From NCBI RefSeq assembly GCF_000376425.1, contig NZ_AQWL01000010.1, positions 1 to 64,000 of the forward strand: a DNA stretch of 64,000 nucleotides, read 5' to 3'. The notes beneath the pieces are model-generated. The model made no database searches, was not told the origin of the DNA, and saw only the letters and a list, made by a program, of their open reading frames with translations. The translations under genes and the position numbers were made by a program. Shown one piece after another: positions 1-7,692 of the stretch. Each line of letters opens with the position of its first letter. The stretch's first letter is position 1. This stretch comes from Thiobacillus denitrificans DSM 12475. Lineage in GTDB: Bacteria; Pseudomonadota; Gammaproteobacteria; Burkholderiales; Thiobacillaceae.

Positions 1-110
1 ATTGCGTCGCGCTCGGCACCATCGAAGGTGAAAAATGCCTTCATCTCGAAGTCGCTGATATCGCGGGGGAGCCCACGCATCCCCAAAAACGTTGTGTGCC
101 AACCCTGCAT
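1..110 (-). CDS. tnpA: Tn3-family transposase, N-terminal part only
   Basis: About 37 residues can be read from an ATG at 110 to the window edge. They contain a segment reading FLGMRGLPRDISDFEMKAFF, which I recognise as the start of the Tn3-family transposases that carry an N-terminal DUF4158-like DNA-binding region. The protein would cut and join transposon ends during replicative transposition. The catalytic DDE part lies beyond the edge. The family call rests on this short stretch plus the matching 38-bp inverted repeat 108 bp upstream. Whether the gene is intact cannot be judged. Confidence 0.65.
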   Translation of the reverse strand, partial: MQGWHTTFLGMRGLPRDISDFEMKAFFTFDGAERDA

Positions 111-217
111 CGTGAACCTCAAAAGTGGGAGGCCACCATACCCGTTTACAAAGCGAACAGGAAAGTCAATGAAATCAACGGTCTACCCAGACCACCCCCG
201 CGCCAGTGCTAGCTTTG

Positions 218-255
218 CGTACCGTCACTTATTGCACTGAAAACGAGGAGACCCC
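218..255. repeat. 38-bp Tn3-type terminal inverted repeat
   Basis: Read on the minus strand from 255, the repeat begins GGGGTCTCCTCGTTTTCAGT and ends GACGGTACG at 218. The GGGG outer end and the 38-bp length are typical of Tn3-family ends. The flanking base group 256-260 (TTGCC) would be one copy of the 5-bp target duplication; the other copy is outside the window. Confidence 0.7.
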
Positions 256-468
256 TTGCCAGGTCCGAACAGGCAAGCACCAAGGCATTACCGTGAACGC
301 CAGCTTTTTTCGCATCATCGCCGGCCTCCCCCGAGGATCGTCGCGGCCTGTTCCTGGCGACCGCCAACCCTGCTCGGCACGCCGATCCAGAATGTGGAGA
401 AGGATTTCTGGGTATCCGGGTTCAGCGTTCTATCGTCTGCCAGAGCCCAAAAGAATTGGCATGGCCAT
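256..468. other. Unassigned stretch between transposon end and integrase
   Basis: No reading frame here shows a recognisable product on either strand. It lies between the Tn3 end and the 3' end of the integrase, and is probably debris of the sequence into which the transposon inserted. Confidence 0.4.
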
Positions 469-2394
469 TCAGCTGACCCTGTTGCCCGGTTGTGTTTCTA
501 TTTTCAGGCTGTCATCCAGTAGCAGAAACAGCATCTCGTCGTCCGTCGACGTATATATGCTGGTGGTTGCCACGCTGGCGTGTCCGAGCAGGCGCTGGAT
601 CATGTTGACCGGCATCGTCTCTGCGGAATGCGCGCCGCGCGTGTGTCTCAGCCAGTGCGTCGAGGCTTTCGCCATCTTTTTGGCATCGTCATGATGCCCC
701 TGCGTGGCAAGCTCCGTAGCCGCTTCCCTGAAGAGCGTCTTCAAGGCCTTGTACAGCGTTGTGGGATCCATGGTGCCGGTATCCTGCCCAAGCCGCAGCC
801 GGGCAATCAGGGGAATATCTCCAGGGTTGTCCAGAGGATCGGCATTCAAGCCCCGCCAGGTCAGATAATCGCGTAATGCATCCATCACCATGCCGGGCAT
901 CGGGACTGCACGCCATTTGCCACCCTTGCCGAGCACTTTCAGCATCCAGCGGACCCCCAGGTCATGCTTGAACGGGACCGAATAGAGTCTTTCCAGGCGG
1001 GCATCCACCAGTTCAGCCAGGCGCAGTCCCGTGGCATAAGCGAAGGGGAACACGAAGCGCAAGCGCCGAATGGATTCTTCCAAAGGCTGTCGATGCAGGT
1101 ATTCCATGAGAAACGCCCACTGGCTGCGTGTGAAAGCGTGCGTCAGTTCCAAATCAGGCGCCGTGGCCACGCCCATCGTCCGCTGTGGTGGCGGCACGCC
1201 GTCCCAGGGATTGCTGTCGAGGTAACGCACTTTGGCAAGCCACTCGAACATGGACTTCAAAATGGTATGGGCCTGGACTTGGCTGCGCAGCGAGGCAGCC
1301 GCCTCGAAGGGCCGCCAGTTGGCCGACCAGCGCGGCGTGCCGCGTTTACCCATCCATTCCTGCTGGGGGACGCGCCATGGCCATGCCGCAGGCAATGTGC
1401 GGCCGAGCCCGCCCAGCCAATCCCGGTAAGCGATGGCATCCTCGATCGACAGCGACGACAGGGCGCGTCTGCGCTCCATCACTGACCAGATCAGGAGGCG
1501 CTCTGCCTCGCGGCGATAGGCGCGCTCGGTATTCGGATTCGACGCGCGCGCTTTCAGCCAGGCCTGGATCGCCTGATAGTCATTTTCAGCATTGATGCGG
1601 CTGCGGCCGAGGCCTCGGTTCTCGCCAAGCGAGCCGTCCAGCTCCGCCGGCGTCGAGAACGACTCCAGCGGCATGATGGCGGTGGCTGAGGGCCGGGTCA
1701 GTTCGATCGGCGACAGCGACCGCAGCGGGGCGAGCCCCTGTGGCGCCATGACACCCAGACTGCCTTCGTGGGTGGCAAGCCAGGTCACCAGCCGGCGCGC
1801 ACCTTTTTCGCCGAGGCGGGGGACGGACACCCACCAGCGGTAGCCCTGGGTGCGGACGCGCTGATGGAGTTCCTCGATGGTGTGAATGTCAGCGAGGATG
1901 AGTCTGGCGGCAAGTCGATCCTCGAACCAGGCTGCAACCGGGTCTTGCGGCTGCGGATCGGTGGCGAGCAGTTCCTCCACCCACACCAGCGCGGCCAGTT
2001 GGCGCTCGACCAGGCGGGCGTAGCGTCTCGCGCGGCGGTCGATGCTCTGCGGATAGGCCTCGACATACATCGCGGCCAGTTCCTTCTCCGAATAGAAGTG
2101 ATCGGGGTCGTTTTCTTCGCGGAAGGTTTCGAGCGAGGGGAGGGCGATCGTCGACCGGACTGCCTCGGGCAGGGTGCCGAGCGGCAGGCGCAGCAGCCGG
2201 GCCAGCGCATGTCGGCCATGCCGGCGGGCAGCCATCGTCAGCGTTTGCTGGACCCAGGCCAGCGTGGAGCGCGCGATGCGCTGATCGAGGCCGGATTCGA
2301 GGTAGCGGTCCGCTGCGACCTTGAGGTCGAGGCCCTGCAGCCAGCCGCGGTAGAAGGCGAGGTGGTGACGCCCGATTTTGCGAGTGGATTCCAT
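469..2394 (-). CDS. Tyrosine recombinase / phage-type integrase with N-terminal DUF3701-like region
   Basis: This 641-residue protein is a site-specific DNA recombinase. The first ~100 residues resemble the DUF3701 domain found on a subset of tyrosine recombinases, a SAM-like core-binding domain follows at about 270-390, and the catalytic domain fills the C-terminal third. The catalytic set is visible: the Arg of ATGLRLAEL, the HWLRHTRGAH box, and the LGHASVATTSIY box with the His and the nucleophilic Tyr. It is long for an integrase because of the N-terminal addition. It lies beside a transposon end and a toxin-antitoxin pair, so it probably mobilised an island. No attachment site was proved, although an inverted repeat lies at 2468-2495 just upstream of the gene. 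Confidence 0.88.
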   Translation of the reverse strand: MESTRKIGRHHLAFYRGWLQGLDLKVAADRYLESGLDQRIARSTLAWVQQTLTMAARRHGRHALARLLRLPLGTLPEAVRSTIALPSLETFREENDPDHFYSEKELAAMYVEAYPQSIDRRARRYARLVERQLAALVWVEELLATDPQPQDPVAAWFEDRLAARLILADIHTIEELHQRVRTQGYRWWVSVPRLGEKGARRLVTWLATHEGSLGVMAPQGLAPLRSLSPIELTRPSATAIMPLESFSTPAELDGSLGENRGLGRSRINAENDYQAIQAWLKARASNPNTERAYRREAERLLIWSVMERRRALSSLSIEDAIAYRDWLGGLGRTLPAAWPWRVPQQEWMGKRGTPRWSANWRPFEAAASLRSQVQAHTILKSMFEWLAKVRYLDSNPWDGVPPPQRTMGVATAPDLELTHAFTRSQWAFLMEYLHRQPLEESIRRLRFVFPFAYATGLRLAELVDARLERLYSVPFKHDLGVRWMLKVLGKGGKWRAVPMPGMVMDALRDYLTWRGLNADPLDNPGDIPLIARLRLGQDTGTMDPTTLYKALKTLFREAATELATQGHHDDAKKMAKASTHWLRHTRGAHSAETMPVNMIQRLLGHASVATTSIYTSTDDEMLFLLLDDSLKIETQPGNRVS

Positions 2395-2467
2395 GGCTAA
2401 CTGGCTGAAATCAAGAGGGAACCGGAAATATAAGCCATAAATCCTTGAGTTAAATCACAAAAACAGC

Positions 2468-2495
2468 ATTCTTGATAATTAACCTTATCATGAAT
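2468..2495. promoter_or_regulatory. Imperfect inverted repeat upstream of integrase and TA pair
   Basis: Arms ATTCTTGATAA (2468-2478) and TTATCATGAAT (2485-2495) pair at 10 of 11 positions across a 6-bp spacer. The site lies in an AT-rich gap between the divergent integrase and toxin-antitoxin genes and overlaps the ATG at 2490. It could be the antitoxin operator or an integrase-related site; the sequence does not decide between them. Confidence 0.4.
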
Positions 2496-2752
2496 TACAT
2501 ACGATCTTGGGGGTCGATCGCAGGCTGGCCGAAACGAGCTATCACTGTGTCCTTGGACAGGATTGGCGGGGCGACTGGGCGCTGACCTGGATGTGGGGTG
2601 GCGGCGACCTATCACGCTTCATTGAAGAAGCAGTACGGGCACACATCCTCGAACTGACGGCCGAGCAGGTCAAGACCACCAATGCCAATGTGAGCGAAGT
2701 AGATTTGACCTCCATGGTCGATGAGGCGCTCCAGTGGGCTCGTAAGAACTGA
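2490..2752 (+). pseudogene. Frame-damaged ribbon-helix-helix-type antitoxin
   Basis: From the ATG at 2490 one frame gives the beta-strand-like start RAITVSLDR typical of ribbon-helix-helix antitoxins, but it stops soon after. The usual continuation (GGGDLSRFIEEAVRAH, then an acidic helical tail ending in DEALQWARKN) is in another frame that stays open to 2752. A short middle piece reading RLGADLDVG is in the third frame. A normal antitoxin would have all three joined, so at least two small indels between about 2555 and 2600 have probably broken it. A TTG start at 2507 would give an 81-residue product without the DNA-binding strand. It lies directly before the PIN toxin and would have neutralised it. 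Confidence 0.5.
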
Positions 2753-3170
2753 TGCGCGGGTTGTTCTGGATAGCAACATTCTGTTCAGCGCTCTGATCTC
2801 TCCGCATGGGGTTCCCGATGCGATCTATCGTGCCTGGCGTGCTGCGCGCTTCGAGGTGGTGACATCACGAGCGCAGCTCGACAAAATTCGCCGAGCCAGT
2901 CGTTATCCCAAGCTCCAGGCTGTTTTACAGCCTGCCAAAGTAGGGGTCATGGTCAACAATTTGCAGCGTGCCGTGGTACTGGATCGCCTGACCATCGAGG
3001 TTGAAACCGATGATCCTGACGATGCATTTCTGCTAGCCATGGCTATGGACACGGCTAGCGATGCGGACTACCTGGTGACAGGTGATCGCCGTGCGGGCTT
3101 GCTGCAACGCGGGCATGTTGGGCGCACCCGGATTGTTACGCCCGCCGTTTTTTGCGCCGAGGTGTTGTAA
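2721..3170 (+). CDS. PIN-domain toxin of a type II toxin-antitoxin system
   Basis: The product resembles the PIN-family putative toxin component (TIGR00305-like): VVLDSNILFSALISPHG holds the first acidic residue, and the segment DDPDDAFLLAMAMDTASDADYL followed by TGDRR carries the others. PIN toxins are metal-dependent ribonucleases. The start is uncertain. The ATG used here (2721) overlaps the antitoxin frame by 32 bp, whereas an ATG at 2752 overlapping the antitoxin stop (TGATG) would be the normal coupled start but is out of frame with VVLDSN. Changing ATGCGCGGG to ATGCGGG would restore it, so a 2-bp insertion may have damaged the original start. Confidence 0.7.
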   Translation: MRRSSGLVRTDARVVLDSNILFSALISPHGVPDAIYRAWRAARFEVVTSRAQLDKIRRASRYPKLQAVLQPAKVGVMVNNLQRAVVLDRLTIEVETDDPDDAFLLAMAMDTASDADYLVTGDRRAGLLQRGHVGRTRIVTPAVFCAEVL

Positions 3171-3416
3171 GTGCTCTCCGCTGATGCCATCAAATCCACC
3201 GCATTAATACCGAGAGTTATGCGCTATGCATCAGGCCCGAGATGATACACATTCAATGAAACTGCACCGGGTAGCTGCCATTTAAGTCGGTGCGGGCTGT
3301 GCAGTTAGAACTGACCGAGCAGCCCCGAGATTCTCTCTCCACCTGGATCACCAAGGTACAACCCAGGCAGAATCATGCCCCACCTGGACCCAACGCATCA
3401 TCGAGCCCCGCCGGTG
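3171..3416. other. Intergenic stretch without a recognised gene
   Basis: I see no gene, hairpin or clear promoter here. It separates the PIN toxin from the transporter remnant transcribed towards it. Confidence 0.4.
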
Positions 3417-3805
3417 TTAGGTACGCGGCCTTGCCAGAAGGCCCACCAGCGCCGCCGTGGCAAGCGCGGCGCTCGCGTGGAAGGTCGCCGCCGGCCCGAA
3501 TACCGTCCAGAGCCATCCGGCGATGACGCTTGCGGCGAGCAAGGCTACTCCGGTGACGAGGATAAACACGCCGAAGGCCGTGCCGCGCAGATCGGCCGGC
3601 GCGGCATCGGCCACGAGTGCCGACAGCAGCCCTTGGGTCGCACCCATGTGCAGGCCCCACAGGGCCGCGCCGGCACCCACCAGCCAGACGTTGCCGGCCA
3701 GAGCCAGGATGAGGTCGGCGGCGATGATGCAGCCCACGCCCGCTGCCAGCAGGCTGCCACGGTGGCGCCTGAAGGCCACGCCGAACATCGTCGCGCCCGG
3801 CATTG
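3417..3805 (-). pseudogene. C-terminal remnant of an MFS transporter
   Basis: About 125 residues match the end of a major facilitator transporter and end at a normal stop. They align closely with the C-terminus of the complete MFS protein at 39449-40684 in this window: both contain ALWGLHM, TQGLLS.LVAD, LRGT.FG and GPAATF in the same order and spacing. The first nine or so membrane helices are missing and the upstream sequence is unrelated, so this is a truncated copy. It sits immediately downstream of the long minus-strand operon and may once have been its last gene. Confidence 0.65.
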
Positions 3806-3936
3806 GGCGGGGCCGAGCCCGGAACATCCCTTGCCTGCGGCGGAAAACGCACCAAACTCTGCATGCCATCAGTCTTTGGCGAACTCGAGAGTGTGATTCG
3901 CCGGTGCATCAGGAAACACTTCAAACCTGGCATATC

Positions 3937-4167
3937 TCAGTCTCTGGTTATCACATATATCGCTGCCGCCGCCACGACGATCGCAATCACCATCATGACT
4001 ATCTCGGAACCGAAGCCGAAGCCATATTCGGACAGGATCCCCCAGATGGTCGTCTGCACACTGTCGGGAGCTTGAATGGAGAACAAGGCAGGTCCAACAT
4101 CAAACCCCGGAAAAGTGAACCCGGATTCCTGTACGGGAACCGCGACAAGGCAAATATTGAGCATCAT
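3937..4167 (-). CDS. Small single-span membrane protein, unknown function
   Basis: This 76-residue frame starts at an ATG (4167) that overlaps the stop of the metallophosphoesterase (TGA inside ATGATG), so its translation is probably coupled to that gene. The C-terminal third holds one hydrophobic helix, IVMMVIAIVVAAAAIYVI; the N-terminal part, with GFTFPGFDVGPALFSIQ, is mildly hydrophobic. I do not recognise a family. Its position as the last frame of the operon and the coupled start are the main reasons to believe it is real. Confidence 0.45.
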   Translation of the reverse strand: MMLNICLVAVPVQESGFTFPGFDVGPALFSIQAPDSVQTTIWGILSEYGFGFGSEIVMMVIAIVVAAAAIYVITRD

Positions 4168-5360
4168 CCAGCCCCCACCAGCTCGATAAGCGTAAGTTCG
4201 GGCGGCGTACCGAGCCGCATGGGCGGCCCCCAAGTGCCGGTACCGCGGCTCACGTACAGGTGGCCGTGAGGGGTGAGCGACGTGAGGCCGTTGCGCGTCC
4301 GATAGGCTATGCGTACCAACAGGCCGAAGGGAAAGATCTGCCCGCCGTGGGTGTGGCCGGAAAGCTGCAGGTCGAAAAGCCCCAGGCTGTTGCGGTCCAC
4401 TACCGGCTGGTGTTTGAGCAGCAGGGTAAAGCGCTCGCGCGGTAATGCGGACAATAGTGCTTTCTCGTCGGTACGGACGGGCACACCCATCCATCTCCCG
4501 GCCGGATCGTCCACGCCGGCGATCGTGAGCACACCCGCGAGCGATGCGGCTTCGCCGCGCAGGACGGTGAAGCCGGCGCGCGCCGTGAAATCGAGCGCCC
4601 GGTCAGCCCCGACAAAGAACTCGTGGTTGCCGGTCACGGCAAACTTGCCGAAGCGCGGATGCAATTCCTGGAACAGCCGGGTCAGCCCGTCCAGATGATC
4701 GCCCTGACCATCGACCAGGTCGCCGGTCGAAACCAGCAGATCAGCATCAAGCGCTTGTATTTGCGCCACGATCCGGCGCAGTTGGCGCGCGCCGATCAGA
4801 TCGCCGAGGTGCACATCGGCGATCTGGACAATCTTCAATGGGCTCGATGGGCCAAAAGCAGCCGGCAGCTTCGTGGTGCGCAGGCGGATGCGCTCCACGC
4901 GGACCACACGCGCCTCGAAATAGCCGTACACGGTTGCGCCTAATGCCAGGGCCGTGGTGGCGTAAAAGAGGGATGAATCCGTGAATCGCAAGGCGCCGGG
5001 ATTCCAATGCAGCACAGTGCCGACATAGGCTGCCAACAGCCCGAGCACGTCGAATGCCAGCGCGATCCAGAAAAACAGGAATATGAAACCCATCCAGATA
5101 TAGCCGACCCACGCGCCGACCCAGACCAGCGCATGCCACTGGCGTTGCTCCAGCCACCAGACGATGAGCGGCAACAAGGTCATCAGCGCCATCCAGGCCG
5201 CAACGGCGAGACCGCCGACCGGTGCAAGGCCCAGAGCGGCCTCTAGCTTGGCGAAGACATACGCATGCATCCCGCCATAGAGCAGGAAAAAAATGGACAG
5301 CATGGCGACCATGGTGCTTGATGCGCCGGTGGCGCTGTTCGCATTGCGGTCTTGCGCCAT
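4164..5360 (-). CDS. Membrane-anchored metallophosphoesterase (YaeI-like)
   Basis: The protein has about four hydrophobic segments in its first ~160 residues and a calcineurin-type phosphoesterase domain after that. Metal-binding motifs are in the canonical order: IADVHLGD (D-x-H), STGDLVDGQ (GDxxD), TGNHEFF (GNHE), a later LLKHQP, and SGHTHGGQ (GHxH). Relatives hydrolyse phosphodiesters or lipid pyrophosphates such as UDP-diacylglucosamine at the membrane. The ATG at 5360 has a purine-rich AGAAAGG site upstream and leaves an 11-bp gap after the ABC permease. An ATG further upstream would overlap that gene. Its place in an efflux/lipid operon suggests a lipid-linked phosphate substrate (inference). 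Confidence 0.85.
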   Translation of the reverse strand: MAQDRNANSATGASSTMVAMLSIFFLLYGGMHAYVFAKLEAALGLAPVGGLAVAAWMALMTLLPLIVWWLEQRQWHALVWVGAWVGYIWMGFIFLFFWIALAFDVLGLLAAYVGTVLHWNPGALRFTDSSLFYATTALALGATVYGYFEARVVRVERIRLRTTKLPAAFGPSSPLKIVQIADVHLGDLIGARQLRRIVAQIQALDADLLVSTGDLVDGQGDHLDGLTRLFQELHPRFGKFAVTGNHEFFVGADRALDFTARAGFTVLRGEAASLAGVLTIAGVDDPAGRWMGVPVRTDEKALLSALPRERFTLLLKHQPVVDRNSLGLFDLQLSGHTHGGQIFPFGLLVRIAYRTRNGLTSLTPHGHLYVSRGTGTWGPPMRLGTPPELTLIELVGAG

Positions 5361-5371
5361 CGAAGCCTTTC

Positions 5372-6541
5372 TTATCCGAACTGCCGCTTGAAGCGCCAGA
5401 CGCCGAAGCCGAAGATCACCATCCCCAGCAGCGCCAAGCCCTGCAGCGAATCCCACAGCACGTCCAGCCCCGCGCCTTTCAACAGGATGCCGTAGCCCAT
5501 CTCGATGAAGTAGTAGAGCGGCGAGAGAAACATCGCTGTGCGCATCCCGGCGGGCATGGCTTCCGGCGGGGTCCAGGCGCCGGAGAGGAAGATCATCGGC
5601 ATCAGTACGAGAATCGCGAGCAGAGCCGCCTGGGCGAGGTTGCGGCTCAAAGTGGCGATGTAGAGGCCCAGGCCCGCCGTGGTGAAGGTGTAGAGCGTGG
5701 TTACGGCGAAGAAAAGCACGAGGCTGCCCTTCATCGGCACATCGAACATCCCGTACAGCACGAAGAACAGGCTTACCGCAGTGCCCAGCAAGATGACCAG
5801 GGTCATGGCGATGACCTTGGGCAGCAGGATCTGGATCGGCGTCAGGGGGGACACCAGCAACTGTTCGATGGTGCCGCGCTCTTTTTCGCGCACGGCAGCG
5901 GCGGCGGGCAGCATGATGGCCATGATGGTGATGACGGTGAGCAGTTCGGCTATGGGCATGAACCAGGCATCTCTCTGGTTCGGGTTGTACCAGACGCGGT
6001 GCTGGCTCTGGATCATGGGGACGTTCTGTATCGAACGCTCGGTGACGCCCAGGCGGGAGAGCGCCTGATCGAAACCATACTGGCCGATGATCTGCGCGCT
6101 GTAGCTGGCGGCAAGAAAGCCCAGCACGGTATTGCTGGCATCCACCTGCACCTGCACGTCAACCGGCTTCCCCTTCCTGATGTCATGCTCGAAATCGGGC
6201 GGGATGTCGAGCACCACCAAGGCTTGCCCCTGATCCAGCAGGCGCTGTCCTTCGCGGTTGTCCAGCACTTCGCCGCCCAGCTTGAAGTAGGGTGGGCGGA
6301 AGCGATAGACGAGCTCGCGCGAGGCAGCGCTGTGGTCGGCGTCATGCACCACCACCACGGCGTGATTCAGCTGCATGCTGACGCTGCCCGCCATATAGAT
6401 GTCGAAGATAAACAGATAGGCGATGGCGATCAGCAGCAGCGTATCGCGCCCGAACTGGATCAGTTCCTTCGCCGTCATCGCTGCGAGTCGCGACCACCAC
6501 AGGTAAAGCCGCGCGCGGCTTTCTGCCGGGTCGCCGTTCAT
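5372..6541 (-). CDS. ybhR: ABC-2 type exporter permease (YbhR-like)
   Basis: An inner-membrane permease of the ABC-2 family, about 389 residues. It has one N-terminal helix (LLLIAIAYLFIFDIYMAG), a large periplasmic domain of some 150 residues, then five C-terminal helices. REKERGTIEQLLVSPLTP is the hallmark cytoplasmic coupling segment before the membrane block. The ATG at 6541 overlaps the stop of the preceding permease as ATGA, which fixes the start over an in-frame upstream one. With the second permease, the double ATPase and the HlyD adaptor it forms a YbhGFSR-type exporter. In E. coli that system affects drug and cation tolerance; the substrate here is unknown. Confidence 0.88.
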   Translation of the reverse strand: MNGDPAESRARLYLWWSRLAAMTAKELIQFGRDTLLLIAIAYLFIFDIYMAGSVSMQLNHAVVVVHDADHSAASRELVYRFRPPYFKLGGEVLDNREGQRLLDQGQALVVLDIPPDFEHDIRKGKPVDVQVQVDASNTVLGFLAASYSAQIIGQYGFDQALSRLGVTERSIQNVPMIQSQHRVWYNPNQRDAWFMPIAELLTVITIMAIMLPAAAAVREKERGTIEQLLVSPLTPIQILLPKVIAMTLVILLGTAVSLFFVLYGMFDVPMKGSLVLFFAVTTLYTFTTAGLGLYIATLSRNLAQAALLAILVLMPMIFLSGAWTPPEAMPAGMRTAMFLSPLYYFIEMGYGILLKGAGLDVLWDSLQGLALLGMVIFGFGVWRFKRQFG

Positions 6542-7692
6542 GATTTCGGCCTCTTGTGAAACATGAGGAAGCTCGCCGTCCACAGCCCGACGGCGTAGAT
6601 CAGCAGCGCCAGCACCTTGCCCCACAACTGCTCCAGCCCGACGCCCTTGAGAAAACTGCCGAGCACGATGTCGGTGTAATACATGGCGGGGAACAGGTGG
6701 GCTTCGAACTGCCCGGCCGCATCCATCGAGGCAATCGGCACCAAAAGCCCCGAGTACAGCACCGACGGGACAATGGTGACGATGACGGTGAGCATCATCG
6801 CCGCCACCTGGGTGCGCACGAAGAGCGACACCAGCAGGCCGATGCCGGTGGTGCAGGTCACATAGATCACCGAGGCGAGCAAGAAGAACAGCGGATCGCC
6901 TTTGAAGGGCGCGCCAAAGAGTTGCGTGGCCATGAGCCAGAGAATCAGAAAATTGATCACCGAGATCGCCACGTAGGGTGCGAGCTTGCCGATCAGAAAC
7001 TCGCCGCGCGTCACCGTCGAGGCATAGATGTTGTAGATGGAGACATTCTCCTTTTCGCGCACCACGCCCAGCGCGGTCAGGAAAGGCGGGGTAATCATCA
7101 GCACGAACATCATCAGTACGGCCGCGATGGACCAGACGCTCTTCACCTCCTGGTTATAGAGGTAACGAAGCTGCACCCCGACTGGCTGCGCCATGGCTTT
7201 CGCAGTTTCCGCAGACACGCCGAGCCGGCGCGAAATGTAACTTCCCAGCAGTTCGCCGTTGAAAGCTGCGTTGATGGCGACCACGTAACCCTTGCTGCTG
7301 GACGTGCGGAACGGGAAGGTGCCGTCGATCAGGGTCTGTACCTCCACCGCCCGCCCGGACATCAGGTTTTCCTGGAAGCGCGGCGGGATAACGATGGCGA
7401 GCCGGATGCGGCTGTCGGCGAGCAAGGGTTCGATCTCGCGCTCGCTTGCCACGTCCCCTTTGTAGTCAAAGTAGCGCGAGTCGATGTAACGATGCAGATA
7501 ATCGCGGCTCATGGCGCTCTTGTCGTGATCGACCACCGCGAACGGGATGTGCTCCACATCGAGGGTGAGGCCGTAGCCGAATATCAGCATCAGGGACGCC
7601 GGCACCACGAAGGCCAGAGCAAAAAACAGCCGGTCACGCAGAATCTCGCGCCATTCCTTGTAGGCCAGCGCGACGATGCGACGGATCTTCAT
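6538..7692 (-). CDS. ybhS: ABC-2 type exporter permease (YbhS-like)
   Basis: The second permease of the exporter, 384 residues. It shares the layout of its neighbour: an N-terminal helix (FFALAFVVPASLMLIFGYGL), a long periplasmic region, and a C-terminal membrane block. VVREKENVSIYNIYASTVTR precedes the block in the place of the ABC-2 coupling segment. The ATG at 7692 overlaps the stop of the ATPase gene (ATGA) and its own stop overlaps the start of the next permease, so all three are translationally coupled. The two permeases are paralogues and probably form a heterodimer in the inner membrane. Confidence 0.88.
   Translation of the reverse strand: MKIRRIVALAYKEWREILRDRLFFALAFVVPASLMLIFGYGLTLDVEHIPFAVVDHDKSAMSRDYLHRYIDSRYFDYKGDVASEREIEPLLADSRIRLAIVIPPRFQENLMSGRAVEVQTLIDGTFPFRTSSSKGYVVAINAAFNGELLGSYISRRLGVSAETAKAMAQPVGVQLRYLYNQEVKSVWSIAAVLMMFVLMITPPFLTALGVVREKENVSIYNIYASTVTRGEFLIGKLAPYVAISVINFLILWLMATQLFGAPFKGDPLFFLLASVIYVTCTTGIGLLVSLFVRTQVAAMMLTVIVTIVPSVLYSGLLVPIASMDAAGQFEAHLFPAMYYTDIVLGSFLKGVGLEQLWGKVLALLIYAVGLWTASFLMFHKRPKS

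Larger units (their letters stand above)
1..255 (-). mobile_element. End of a Tn3-family transposon, cut by the window edge
   Basis: A Tn3-type terminal inverted repeat lies at 218-255, with its outer GGGG end (read on the minus strand) at 255. Just inside it, the minus strand begins a Tn3-family transposase at 110 that runs off the left edge. A tnpA start close to one terminal repeat is the normal layout of the family. The rest of the transposon and the second repeat are outside the window, so its cargo is unknown. Confidence 0.7.
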
